Origin: an uncultured Eubacteriales bacterium
Lineage (GTDB): Bacteria; Bacillota; Clostridia; Christensenellales; UBA1242
DNA: 64,000 bases
Direction: 5' to 3'
Assembly (NCBI GenBank): GCA_949077035.1
Contig: CARUPR010000003.1
Span: 1 to 64,000, forward strand
Shown here in pieces: positions 1-8,660 of this stretch. Position numbers and translations under genes: made by a program. Every line of letters starts with the position of its first letter. Positions within the stretch are counted from its first letter, which is position 1. The notes beneath the pieces were generated by a model. That model was not told the origin of the DNA. It did not search any database and was given only the letters and a program-made list of their open reading frames with translations.

Positions 1-191
1 ATTATCCTTGTCAACACTTTTTCTAAACTTTTTTTATCTTTTTTTACTTTTTTTATCCTTTATACGATATACCCTAACCCGTTGTCAGGGAACTATCATT
101 TATTATCAATTTTAACTAAGATTTGTATATATTTTTTAAAGTTAAAAAAGAATAATAAGTTGATTTTTTTATGTTTTGTATTGCAAAATAA

Positions 192-232
192 GAAAGCACT
201 TATTTCATTCATGGCTATTTTGCGTTCTTAAA
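192..232 (+). repeat. 41-bp dispersed intergenic repeat, single unit (locus A)
   Basis: One diverged copy of a 41-bp unit that starts GAAAGCACT, has a core resembling TGCCTATCTTGC and ends in TAAA. The other loci are 5355-5436 (reverse strand, two units), 6396-6477 (two units) and 25903-25983 (two units). The 3' end runs straight into the A-run of the terminator that follows cmk. The period is not a multiple of three, so the unit is not coding. Confidence 0.7.
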
Positions 233-263
233 AAAAGCTTGGATTAAATATTCCAAACTTGTT
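229..263 (-). terminator. Terminator of cmk
   Basis: Reading the minus strand, an AAGTTTGGA / TCCAAGCTT hairpin with a seven-base loop is followed by eight T. It sits 18 bases past the cmk stop. Confidence 0.7.
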
Positions 264-280
264 TATTTGAATCGATTAAT

Positions 281-952
281 TCATTTAGAATTGATTTTTA
301 CTTTTATTTTATTAATACAATATTCTATTGTTTCTTCAAGGGTCATATTTGTAGAATCAACAATTATAGAATCAGGACTGATTATCAATGGAGCAATAGG
401 CCTATGCTCATCATTATAATCGCGTTCTTTCAAATCTTGCAAAACTTTTTCATAAGAAATATCAATGTTTTTTTCTTTAAACTGCTGCATTCTTCTTTTT
501 GCCCTTTCCTCAACGGAAGCTGTGACAAATAATTTTACATCAGCATTTGGCAATGTTACTGAGCCAATTGACCTACCCTCTAAAATGCAATCATTCTTGT
601 ATGCAAAATCTCTTTCTATATCCAATACTCTAGCCCTAAGAGATGGAAATTTTGATAATTGAGAAGAAAGAATAGAAATTTCTTCATCTCTTAATTTATG
701 TGAATAATCTTTGCCGTCTATTAAAACTTTTTGAACATCATCTATGAAGACCAAATTTATATTTATTTGTTCCATAAACTTATCGACAACTTCTGCAGTT
801 GGATTACCCAAACCTTTTTCGCAATAACTGCAGGCAATCGCCCTATATATAAGCCCAGTATTCAGAACTTTTATATTCAATCTTTCAGCTATAACTCTTG
901 CCAAAGTGCTTTTCCCGCTTCCGCCATGACCATCAATAGTTATATTTAACAT
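281..952 (-). CDS. cmk: Cytidylate kinase
   Basis: Phosphorylates CMP and dCMP with ATP in cytosolic pyrimidine salvage. The N-terminal P-loop GHGGSGKST (residues 8-16) is typical of Cmk. The GRSIGSV segment and the Arg-rich lid (ERAKRRMQQ) match the substrate-binding and lid regions. At 223 residues it has the usual family length. The ATG at 952 follows a GGAGG located four bases upstream. It stands alone and divergent from the glycosylase gene, whereas in many clostridia cmk sits next to plsC and the S1 gene, which here lie about 18 kb away. Confidence 0.93.
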   Translation of the reverse strand: MLNITIDGHGGSGKSTLARVIAERLNIKVLNTGLIYRAIACSYCEKGLGNPTAEVVDKFMEQININLVFIDDVQKVLIDGKDYSHKLRDEEISILSSQLSKFPSLRARVLDIERDFAYKNDCILEGRSIGSVTLPNADVKLFVTASVEERAKRRMQQFKEKNIDISYEKVLQDLKERDYNDEHRPIAPLIISPDSIIVDSTNMTLEETIEYCINKIKVKINSK

Positions 953-1013
953 AAGCCCTCCATTTAATTATTATATCTTTTTTTATTTTTTATGACAAAT
1001 AAAAAAAATCATT

Positions 1014-1041
1014 TTGAAATTTTTGTTAAAAAAGATATAAT
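1014..1041 (+). promoter_or_regulatory. Sigma-A type promoter, probable leaderless transcript
   Basis: TTGAAA (1014-1019), a 16-bp spacer and TATAAT (1036-1041). The ATG of the next gene is at 1048, seven bases past the -10, so the predicted transcription start coincides with the start codon. No Shine-Dalgarno sequence precedes that ATG. Confidence 0.65.
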
Positions 1042-1047
1042 ATAAAT

Positions 1048-1539
1048 ATGAAAACTGAACAACACACAAATAATATAGGTTTTGATGCATTAATTTTTGA
1101 CGATAGTGAACTTTTGATATTAGGAAGTTTCCCTTCTGTAAAATCACGTGAAAACTTCTTTTACTATGGAAATCCAAGAAATAGATTTTGGAAAATTCTT
1201 GCCAATGCATTTGATGAAAAGTTACCTCAAACTATATCTGAAAAGAAAGAATTATGTCGAAAATATAAAATTGCTTTATGGGATGTCTTTATTGAAAGCG
1301 ACCTGAATGGCTCAAGCGATACCAGTCTTTCAAAATCCAATTATCAATTAAGCGATATAACATCACTTTTGAAATCACATAAAAATATAAAGAAAATTTT
1401 ATGCAATGGAGCTCTTGCTTATAATACATTAATAAAAAATTTTGATATTAAAATACCAATTGTTAAATTACATTCAACCAGTCCAGCTTGTGTAACATTT
1501 GATGCAGAAAGTTGGATGAATAATTTAAAAAATGCATAG
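1048..1539 (+). CDS. Hypoxanthine-DNA glycosylase (UDG superfamily, family 6-like)
   Basis: Likely removes deaminated bases, chiefly hypoxanthine, from DNA in base-excision repair. LGSFPS (residues 25-30) and FYYGNPRNRFW (38-48) are signature stretches of the DNA-deoxyinosine glycosylase group of the uracil-DNA glycosylase superfamily. The C-terminal LHSTSPA corresponds to the HPSP-type DNA-intercalation motif. The 163-residue length fits. There is no Shine-Dalgarno sequence: the ATG lies seven bases after a TATAAT box, so translation may be leaderless. tmk follows after about 90 bases. Confidence 0.85.
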   Translation: MKTEQHTNNIGFDALIFDDSELLILGSFPSVKSRENFFYYGNPRNRFWKILANAFDEKLPQTISEKKELCRKYKIALWDVFIESDLNGSSDTSLSKSNYQLSDITSLLKSHKNIKKILCNGALAYNTLIKNFDIKIPIVKLHSTSPACVTFDAESWMNNLKNA

Positions 1540-1562
1540 AATTTGGGTAAGAAATTAAAAAA

Positions 1563-1602
1563 ATTATAAACATTTGAATGAAAAATTATAAACATTTGAA
1601 TG
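1563..1602 (+). repeat. Two tandem 22-bp repeats
   Basis: ATTATAAACATTTGAATG occurs at 1563-1580 and again at 1585-1602, separated by AAAA, giving a perfect 22-bp period in the gap before tmk. Too small to assign a role; probably slipped-strand duplication. Confidence 0.75.
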
Positions 1603-1630
1603 AAAAAATAAAAAAAATATGGAGGAAATT

Positions 1631-2266
1631 ATGAAAAAAGGATTATTTATATCATTTGAAGGAGGCGAAGCTTGTGGCAAAACAACACAAATTGAATTGC
1701 TTCAAAATTACTTTAACACTCTTGAAAACAAAGATGATTTTATCTTTGTAAAAGAGCCAGGCGGAACAATTCTTGGTGAAAAAATAAGAAATTTGCTTAT
1801 GCATGACGAATCAGACCCACCTGTTGCAAAAGCGGAATTGTTTTTATATTGTGCATCACGCGTGCATCTTGTAGAAAAAGTTATACTCCCCGCTCTAAAA
1901 TCTGGAAAAATTGTAATTGCAGATAGATTTTTTGATTCAACTGTTGCATATCAAGGTATGGCAAGAAATATATTTTCACCAGACGAGATAATGAATTTGA
2001 CCAAAATGCTTATAGGCGACCTAAAACCTGATTTAACATTCTATTTGAAGATGTCACCCGAGCTTGCATTTAAACGCAAAAATCCTGAAATTCCACTTGA
2101 TAGAATTGAAAAGGAAGGACTTGAATTTCATCAAAAAGTATCAGATGGTTTCAACTATATGGCAAATCTTGAAAAAGAAAGATTTTGCATAATTGATGCA
2201 ACAAAATCAATAGAAGAAATACATGAAATAGTGAAAAATCAGATTAATAACTTAATAAAAAAATAA
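1631..2266 (+). CDS. tmk: Thymidylate kinase
   Basis: Converts dTMP to dTDP with ATP. The P-loop region reads FEGGEACGKTTQ (residues 9-20, starting at the second ATG). DRFFDSTVAYQG carries the DR motif that binds the nucleotide. At 211 residues it is normal length. An ATG at 1619 would be in frame, but the GGAGG Shine-Dalgarno sequence lies at 1621-1625, inside that extension, so translation should start at 1631. The gene ends at a hairpin shared with the converging gene on the other strand. Confidence 0.93.
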   Translation: MKKGLFISFEGGEACGKTTQIELLQNYFNTLENKDDFIFVKEPGGTILGEKIRNLLMHDESDPPVAKAELFLYCASRVHLVEKVILPALKSGKIVIADRFFDSTVAYQGMARNIFSPDEIMNLTKMLIGDLKPDLTFYLKMSPELAFKRKNPEIPLDRIEKEGLEFHQKVSDGFNYMANLEKERFCIIDATKSIEEIHEIVKNQINNLIKK

Positions 2267-2312
2267 TTATTAAAAACATTCTCAAAATCAAAAATCAATT
2301 TAAAACATTTGT

Positions 2313-2345
2313 AAACAAAAAAAGACGAAAAATTCGTCTTTTTTA
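2313..2345. terminator. Bidirectional terminator between tmk and the 127-aa gene
   Basis: AAAAGACGAA / TTCGTCTTTT hairpin flanked by A-run and T-run, usable from both strands by the converging genes. Confidence 0.8.
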
Positions 2346-2726
2346 ATTTTCAAATAAAGCCATATAAATTTCTTTTGATGTGTTGATTGCTTTATATAGT
2401 TGTGGCATAATAATCTTCAAAACATTTTCATCATCTATTGATGCTATTATTGTGCCAACGCATACCAAAATATCATTTAATGAAATTATAAGTTCTTGAA
2501 TTCTTGGATAATCATAATCATTTACGCTTCCATTATTCTCGCCCAATTCGTCAATTTCAAGAAAGGTATCTCTGATAAGAGCTCTCATCAAAACCTGTCC
2601 CTCTTTGCTGTATTTCTGACTTTCTTCAACATTGCCGTCATTTAAAGCCATGTCACTTTTTATAAAAGCTTTATTTGCGTTTGAGGTGGCCTCGATAAGT
2701 TCTGCATAAAGTGATAAATCTTCCAT
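2343..2726 (-). CDS. Uncharacterised helical protein
   Basis: A 127-residue soluble protein without signal or membrane segment; family not recognised. It is rich in Glu, Asp, Ile and Leu and reads as several amphipathic helices. A GGAG lies five bases before the ATG. It sits 13 bases downstream of the MscS-type channel gene on the same strand, so the two are probably co-transcribed, which weakly suggests a cytosolic partner or an unrelated passenger. The terminator immediately downstream ends the operon. Confidence 0.7.
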   Translation of the reverse strand: MEDLSLYAELIEATSNANKAFIKSDMALNDGNVEESQKYSKEGQVLMRALIRDTFLEIDELGENNGSVNDYDYPRIQELIISLNDILVCVGTIIASIDDENVLKIIMPQLYKAINTSKEIYMALFEN

Positions 2727-2739
2727 TTAAACTCCTATA

Positions 2740-3867
2740 CTAGTCTTTCTTTTTATTTTTCTTTTTCTTTTCATCCTGAGTAAAAGTTTCAATTTGCTGT
2801 ATAGATTCATTTAAACCAATTTGAGTTGCTCTATCTTCAATATCATTATTACCCAGATTCAATTCAACATCATCTTCCTTGATTTGAACTATCTCATCTT
2901 TCTTTTTTGATTTTTTAAATTTTTTGTGCTTTATATTTCGTTTTGAGGCAAAAATCTCAGAAAAACTTGAATTTTCAAGGTCTATTTTGTTGCTTACTTC
3001 CCTAACCTTCTCAACTCGCTCTGGCAACCCCTTTCCTATAATAGGCAATACTGGGCTGTCAGTCCTTTCTCTGATTTCCATTTGATTGAATGGAACTGAA
3101 ATATTGTTTCTTTTAAATTCATTAAAGACAGTTTCCATTGTATCATAATATACTGTCCAATAATCCTCTTTATCACACCAACATCTTGCTGTAAACTCAA
3201 GGCTGCTGTCTTTCATGGCACTAAGCCTGCAAAAAGGTTCTGGCGAAAGCAAAACTTTTCCATTGCTTTTCATACAATCAATGATTAGACTTTTAACCTT
3301 TTCAATATCTGATTCATAGGCAACAGAAAAGGTAAAATTCACCCTTCTGGTAAGATTACTATCAAAGTCAATAACTGCGTTGTTGACAATCTTAGTATTT
3401 GGTATTGTAATTCGTTTATTGTCAGTGGTCATAATGGTAGTATAAAGGAAATTTATCTGAGTGATAGAGCCTTCAATACCATCAACCTGAATATAATCAC
3501 CCTTTTTAAACATTTTGCTTGAAACAATAATTATTCCGTTTGCAACATTGGCGATATTTTCTTGCAAAGCCAAACCAACAGAAAGTAAAATCGCACTGAA
3601 TGCGGTAAGCACTCCGGTAATTTCAACACCCATTATACTTAATAAAATCAAAATTAAAATCAAATATAATGCCAGTTTTAAAATGCCAACAATAAAACCA
3701 ACCGCGATTTTTTCCATCTTGGTTTTATTTAAAATTCGTCTAGAAATATTAATAAGCAGTTTAACAATTATAATGCCAAATAAAAGCACTGCAAAAAAGA
3801 TGACAATGTTCCAAACATTTGTCTTAAAAAAATTTACTATATCATTCCAAATTTTTGTCCAGTTCAT
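2740..3867 (-). CDS. Small-conductance mechanosensitive channel (MscS family)
   Basis: Predicted membrane tension-gated channel that releases solutes on hypo-osmotic shock. Hydrophobic segments lie at about residues 18-39 and 60-85. These are followed by a pore-lining helix with LALQENIANVANGI and by the MscS beta domain (KGDYIQVDGIEGSI). The last 90 or so residues form a charged, low-complexity cytosolic tail (KKxKK and DDVELN stretches) not needed in minimal MscS proteins. No good Shine-Dalgarno is visible before the ATG at 3867. The 127-aa gene follows immediately. Confidence 0.88.
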   Translation of the reverse strand: MNWTKIWNDIVNFFKTNVWNIVIFFAVLLFGIIIVKLLINISRRILNKTKMEKIAVGFIVGILKLALYLILILILLSIMGVEITGVLTAFSAILLSVGLALQENIANVANGIIIVSSKMFKKGDYIQVDGIEGSITQINFLYTTIMTTDNKRITIPNTKIVNNAVIDFDSNLTRRVNFTFSVAYESDIEKVKSLIIDCMKSNGKVLLSPEPFCRLSAMKDSSLEFTARCWCDKEDYWTVYYDTMETVFNEFKRNNISVPFNQMEIRERTDSPVLPIIGKGLPERVEKVREVSNKIDLENSSFSEIFASKRNIKHKKFKKSKKKDEIVQIKEDDVELNLGNNDIEDRATQIGLNESIQQIETFTQDEKKKKNKKKD

Positions 3868-4003
3868 ACTGGAATGATAACACTTTAATTCAATAAAATC
3901 AACTTAATTGCATGATTTTACAAAAAAATATATAATTTGATATTTTTATTATAAAAGAAACTTTTGATAATAAGATTTTTGTTCTACCCAAATAAAAATA
4001 GAT

Positions 4004-5236
4004 TTAATTGTCGCAATTGAATGAACAATTATAAAACGCTTTGCAACATTCTATCAATCTTTGCAAATCCTCATTGCCCATCATTTCAATTGATGAATGC
4101 ATAGCAAGTTGTGCAATGCCTATATCACAGGAATTCATAACTAAAAGTGCACTTGAGTCAAGTCCCAAAGTCGAGCCGCTTCTTAAATTGGAATTGCAAT
4201 AAAAATCTTGATATTTTATAGAGTTTTTATCCAATAGATTTTTAAGCTGTGCTGCAGTATATCCGTCTGTTGAATAGGTTATATTATGTTTTACAACAAC
4301 ACCACCATTTAATTTTATAGGATTTGAAATATCACTCTTTTCCATATGTGCTGGATGTGATGCATGAGCATTGTCAATAGAAAGAATAACACCCTTCTGA
4401 CAAGCTTTTATTAGGTCAAAATTATCAAAGCCAAGACTATCATTAATAAGGCGAATTACATTATTTAAAAGTAAAGAATTTGCACCCTGCTTGCTTGTAT
4501 TTCCCACTTCTTCATTATCAAAACAGCAAGCCATGCCTATCCCTTTATGTTTGCCCTCGCATAGTGAAGATATAATTGAATAAACACTTGCAAGATTATC
4601 AAGTCTTGGCGAACAGATAAATTCATCGTTTTTACCACTTAAAAAAGGTGCAATGTCTGGGACTAAAAATAAGTCACTATCAAGTATATCATTTTGTAAA
4701 TTTAATAAATCCTTTAAATCCTCGGCTTCACCCACCAATGGCAATAAATCATTTTGCACTGCAAAAGCCGCCTTTTCATTTACACCTCTATTTTGGTGGA
4801 TTGCAAGTGAAGGTATGGTCACATTAAAAGAGCTTTCAACAAGCTTCTTTTCAACCTTTTCTCCATTTTTGCACAAAATCCTTCCCGCAATCTTTAAAGG
4901 TAAATCAAACAAACTATAGTTTATAATTGAGCCATAACCTTCAATATTCAATCTTTTTCCTTGAACTGAATCAACAAGTTTGTTTCCTTTTATCTTTAGA
5001 CATGGAAAATCTGTATGAGCTTCTGCAATATTAAATTCATAATTAGATAAATCACCCACAACAAAGGCAATTATTGCAGTTTGGTTTTTGGTCAAATAAT
5101 ATTTGCCACCTTTTTCTATTTTCCAAGCACTATTAAAATCCAATTTTTTAAAGTCATTCTCAGTTAAAATTCTTTCACAATTTTCAACAACATGAAATGG
5201 TGAATATGAAGTTTGCAAAAATTGTTTTATATCCAT
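4004..5236 (-). CDS. M18 family aminopeptidase
   Basis: Predicted di-zinc cytosolic aminopeptidase that trims N-terminal residues, often acidic ones, from peptides. Family motifs are all present: HTD (His74), the RLDNLASVYS segment with a metal/dimer Asp, DNEEVG with the catalytic Glu pair, SIDNAHASHPAH, and the C-terminal AMHSSIEMMG with the last zinc-binding His. At 410 residues it is slightly shorter than the usual 420-470. An AGGAGG precedes the ATG at 5236. It is monocistronic by spacing. Confidence 0.9.
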   Translation of the reverse strand: MDIKQFLQTSYSPFHVVENCERILTENDFKKLDFNSAWKIEKGGKYYLTKNQTAIIAFVVGDLSNYEFNIAEAHTDFPCLKIKGNKLVDSVQGKRLNIEGYGSIINYSLFDLPLKIAGRILCKNGEKVEKKLVESSFNVTIPSLAIHQNRGVNEKAAFAVQNDLLPLVGEAEDLKDLLNLQNDILDSDLFLVPDIAPFLSGKNDEFICSPRLDNLASVYSIISSLCEGKHKGIGMACCFDNEEVGNTSKQGANSLLLNNVIRLINDSLGFDNFDLIKACQKGVILSIDNAHASHPAHMEKSDISNPIKLNGGVVVKHNITYSTDGYTAAQLKNLLDKNSIKYQDFYCNSNLRSGSTLGLDSSALLVMNSCDIGIAQLAMHSSIEMMGNEDLQRLIECCKAFYNCSFNCDN

Positions 5237-5320
5237 TTTTCCTCCTACAAAAAAATAATAATGATTTTTTATTTTATTATCTCACCCTATTATAACAATT
5301 TTTATCATATAATAAAAATA

Positions 5321-5357
5321 AAAACACCAACTTTTTTGTTGATGTTTTGTTTTTTTT
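5321..5357. terminator. Hairpin terminator downstream of the collagen-like gene
   Basis: AAAACACCAAC / GTTGATGTTTT with one mismatch, then a T-run on the plus strand and an A/T-rich tract on the other. On the minus strand it lies about 100 bases past the collagen-like gene, with the reverse-oriented 41-bp repeat pair between them. Confidence 0.55.
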
Positions 5358-5436
5358 AAGGATGCAAGATAGCAGGCGAATAATGTGAGTGCCTCTTTAG
5401 TGATACAAGATAGGCACAAACAAAGTGAGCGCTATC
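5355..5436 (-). repeat. 41-bp dispersed repeat, two tandem units (locus D)
   Basis: Read on the minus strand, units at 5436-5396 and 5395-5355 are exactly 41 bp each. They match the other loci (GCTCACTTTGTTTGTGCCTA in the first unit, GCACTCACATTATTC in the second), and both end in TAAA. The end of the second unit meets the A-run of the 5321-5357 hairpin, as at the other loci. Confidence 0.78.
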
Positions 5437-5450
5437 TTTTTTTGATTATC

Positions 5451-6233
<783 letters not shown>

Positions 6234-6395
6234 TTTATACCTCCATAAACATACTATGAAAATATAAATTAATGGTGATTAATAAGCTGAAATTGATGCT
6301 TAATTATGCTTTTTCCTGCTTTTTTTCAATTTTTTTATTAAAAATAATTAAAAAATTTGAAATTATGGTTTTAAAATGTAAAAAGCAAATAATAA

Positions 6396-6477
6396 GAAAG
6401 CACTCATTACATTCGTGCCTATCTTGCGTTCCTAAAGAAAGCACCCATTACATTCCTGCCTATCTTGCGTTGTTAAA
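6396..6477 (+). repeat. 41-bp dispersed repeat, two tandem units (locus B)
   Basis: Units start at 6396 and 6437 (period 41). Both contain CATTACATTC, TGCCTATCTTGCGTT and a final TAAA, and are nearly identical. They fill the gap between the collagen-like gene and the def terminator, which starts about 6 bases later. The rest of the 293-bp gap holds only A/T-rich sequence. Confidence 0.85.
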
Positions 6478-6482
6478 CAAAA

Positions 6483-6520
6483 CAAAAAAAACACCATTAT
6501 ATTCAATGGTGCTTTTCTAT
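6483..6520 (-). terminator. Terminator of def
   Basis: On the minus strand AAAGCACCATT / AATGGTGTTTT forms the stem, with a T-run of eight after it, just downstream of the deformylase stop. Confidence 0.8.
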
Positions 6521-6526
6521 TTATTT

Positions 6527-7108
6527 TTAATATTCCCTTTCTTTATTAAGCGGAGCATATTCAAAGTCACAATCTTTTGATATGATTGTATATGGTTCTT
6601 TTTCTCTAAGCTGACATCTTTCCTCTTTTGATAATGACAAGGTTTTAATTGCCCTATCCATATGAAATATACCATCAAAATGGTCAATTTCATGAGAGAG
6701 AACTGTGCAAACAAAGCCTTCAAAATCTTGCACCCTTTCTTCATCTTTTGGTGTAAAATATTTTATTTTCATCTTATAAGGTCTTTCAACCAATCCGCAG
6801 TATGGGAAACAAGAAAAACAGGACTCCCAGAAAGTTGTTTTTCCTTTCCTCTCAATAATCACAGGATTAATCATTACAAAATGCAAAGATTCATCTTTGT
6901 TTTTTACGTCAGGTGTTGGCGCACAAACATACAATATTCTTTTATCAATTCCAAGCTGAACAGCTGCCATGGCAAAGGCATCATTTTCCATACAAAACTT
7001 TTTCAGAATCTTTATATCTTGAGTTATCGTTTTGTCGTGTTTCAAATCAACTTCTTTTGACCTTTGTCTTAAAAAATTCAGATTGTTATATATATTTAAA
7101 GCTTCCAT
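6527..7108 (-). CDS. def: Peptide deformylase, atypical motif 1 and 2
   Basis: Removes the N-formyl group from nascent proteins using a bound metal. The metal motif HEIDH (residues 139-143) is intact, and the Cys ligand lies in ESCFS (95-99), where most enzymes have EGCLS. The first motif reads AMAAVQLG (46-53) rather than GLAAPQIG. At 193 residues it is slightly long. The metal ligands are all there, so activity is plausible, but the altered loops suggest either a divergent housekeeping enzyme or a second deformylase. AGGAG precedes the ATG, and the gene is monocistronic. Confidence 0.85.
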   Translation of the reverse strand: MEALNIYNNLNFLRQRSKEVDLKHDKTITQDIKILKKFCMENDAFAMAAVQLGIDKRILYVCAPTPDVKNKDESLHFVMINPVIIERKGKTTFWESCFSCFPYCGLVERPYKMKIKYFTPKDEERVQDFEGFVCTVLSHEIDHFDGIFHMDRAIKTLSLSKEERCQLREKEPYTIISKDCDFEYAPLNKEREY

Positions 7109-7157
7109 TATTTCTCCTTGAAAATATTATATCATAGATTGCTTATTTTTCAATCCT

Positions 7158-8180
7158 TCAATGCTCTTTTTCATTATCTATTTTTTGTTCATTTTCAATC
7201 TTTTGTTCTTCAATTTTTTGAACGTCTAATTTTTGCTCTTCAAATTTTTGTTCTTCTTCAAGCTTTGGTTCTTCCTCAGATTTTTTGTATCTTTTAAGTT
7301 TTTCTTTCATCTTCAATGCAAAAGGTTGAACCTTGATTTTATCAACAAGTTTTCCCACTCCATAGAATATTGGTTTTCTTATAAATTCACTTGCAAGTCC
7401 CAAAGCAAATAGTGCCAATGCAAAGCCCAAAACATACAATGGTGACAATGGGCTTGCCCAATATAATTCAACTTTAAACAAAGTATGATAGATAGTCGAT
7501 TTTAAATTTGATTCCTGCAATAAATATATTCCAAAAGTGCAAGAAGAAATGAAGGTTATGAATTTATTTAATTTTACATTTTTGCATTTTATATCTTTAA
7601 ACAATAAAAATATTGAAACACTGGCAATAAAACAAAAAGGTGCAGTATAAAAACTTGAACATATCATATGCAATGCATATAAAATTATATTATTTTCTGG
7701 TATGTAAAACCCGCCCCATAAGATGAGTGTTGAAGCGATATAAATAAGCAAAACAAATATCTTTTTAATCTTTGGCGGATATAATTTTAAATAAGCACCA
7801 ACAATATATAAAACAATAAACCAAAGCAGATTATATCCAAACTCTAAATTTACAATACTGCCAATACCTGCTTCCATAAAAATTGCAAATATAAAAGAGA
7901 AAACAATCAAAATCTTTAAAGCTTTTTTAGAAGAATTTAAAATCATTTTATTTAAAAAATAGGAAAGAAGATAAAGCAAAATATAAGCGGTGAAAAACCA
8001 ATATCTATTTGTTAGCAGTGGCACCAATGCCATCAAAAAGTTTTGAGCACTAAATTTTTCAATTCCGCAGCAAACAACGATTAAATAACTTACTATTGAA
8101 TAGAAAAACACCCAAAGCCATAATGAAACAACCTTTTTAAACTTAAACTTGCTTTTAATCATAAAATAGCCAGAAATCAA
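7158..8180 (-). CDS. Acyltransferase family 3, C-terminal part (out of frame with its N-terminus)
   Basis: Multi-pass membrane acyltransferase of the OafA/acyltransferase-3 type, which O-acylates envelope glycans. The open frame actually extends upstream to the run of nine C at 8244-8252 and encodes FDIAVNVFVLISGYF, the typical second membrane segment. The start at 8180 is only the first Met. About eight hydrophobic segments follow, then a charged Glu/Lys/Gln tail with repeated EEQK motifs. The N-terminal catalytic region lies in another frame (8234-8422). Restoring one C or removing two would join the halves into one protein. It is either phase-OFF, a pseudogene, or a sequencing error in the C-run. 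Confidence 0.8.
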   Translation of the reverse strand: MISGYFMIKSKFKFKKVVSLWLWVFFYSIVSYLIVVCCGIEKFSAQNFLMALVPLLTNRYWFFTAYILLYLLSYFLNKMILNSSKKALKILIVFSFIFAIFMEAGIGSIVNLEFGYNLLWFIVLYIVGAYLKLYPPKIKKIFVLLIYIASTLILWGGFYIPENNIILYALHMICSSFYTAPFCFIASVSIFLLFKDIKCKNVKLNKFITFISSCTFGIYLLQESNLKSTIYHTLFKVELYWASPLSPLYVLGFALALFALGLASEFIRKPIFYGVGKLVDKIKVQPFALKMKEKLKRYKKSEEEPKLEEEQKFEEQKLDVQKIEEQKIENEQKIDNEKEH

Positions 8181-8233
8181 TACAAAAACATTGACTGCAA
8201 TATCAAAAAACGCATAAAAGAGGTGAAGGAAGA

Positions 8234-8422
8234 TTAATTGAGTCCCCCCCCCGCGTTTTTTAAGAAACCACCATAATTTAAAAGATGCACCATTCCAATC
8301 AAAAACATTGCAAAAATTCTTAAAAATTCAAAACCGATATCCCTCTGTTTCTTTGGTGACGATACCTCTTTATTTGCAGACAACTCTTTCTCACCTTCAA
8401 TTTTATTCTCAGCCAAATCCAT
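8234..8422 (-). CDS. Acyltransferase family 3, N-terminal part (frameshifted at poly-C run)
   Basis: The 62-codon frame has GAGG upstream of the ATG at 8422; a TTG at 8434 is less likely because it overlaps the GAGG. After about 30 polar residues comes DIGFEFLRIFAMFLIGMVHL, the first membrane segment of acyltransferase-3 proteins with the conserved R and active-site His. The frame then runs through the C-run as Gly-Gly-Gly and stops at 8234-8236. In the alternative frame the sequence continues smoothly into the 7158-8180 reading frame. Confidence 0.75.
   Translation of the reverse strand: MDLAENKIEGEKELSANKEVSSPKKQRDIGFEFLRIFAMFLIGMVHLLNYGGFLKNAGGGLN
8244..8252 (-). repeat. Homopolymer run of nine C (poly-G on coding strand), candidate phase-variation switch
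   Basis: Nine C on the plus strand, inside the acyltransferase coding region. With nine the gene is out of frame; with ten or seven it would be one continuous frame of about 420 codons. Such a G:C run stands out sharply in this A/T-rich DNA. Confidence 0.8.
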
Positions 8423-8540
8423 CCTAAACCTCAATAATGATATTTTGTCAATTTAAAAAATCTTTATATTTATTTACACCTGTTTTAATCATTTTTTTAT
8501 AAATCAAATGATTATAAAAATTAGAATAATTAGAAAAATA

Positions 8541-8590
8541 AAAAAAGTGTAAATTCAAGATATTTGCTATCTATATTTTACACTTAATTT
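8541..8590 (-). terminator. Terminator of the kinase/ABC-transporter operon
   Basis: On the minus strand AAGTGTAAA / TTTACACTT with a long A/T loop, followed by seven T. It is 70-120 bases past the ABC transporter stop. The gap from 8435 to 8660 holds nothing else recognisable. Confidence 0.65.
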
Positions 8591-8660
8591 TAAAAATTTC
8601 CAAATGTTTAATAAAATTAATTAATTTTATATAAATAAATCAATTTAAAAATAATGATTT

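Noticed and set aside
1..60. TTATCC plus T-rich tracts as a replication origin
   Set aside because: Only a single DnaA-like hexamer and no dnaA/dnaN neighbours; the TTGACA-like element on the minus strand more likely belongs to a gene left of the window.
6396..6477. GCACTC in the repeats as half of a CIRCE/HrcA operator
   Set aside because: The matching inverted GAGTGC half at nine bases is missing, and no heat-shock gene is downstream.
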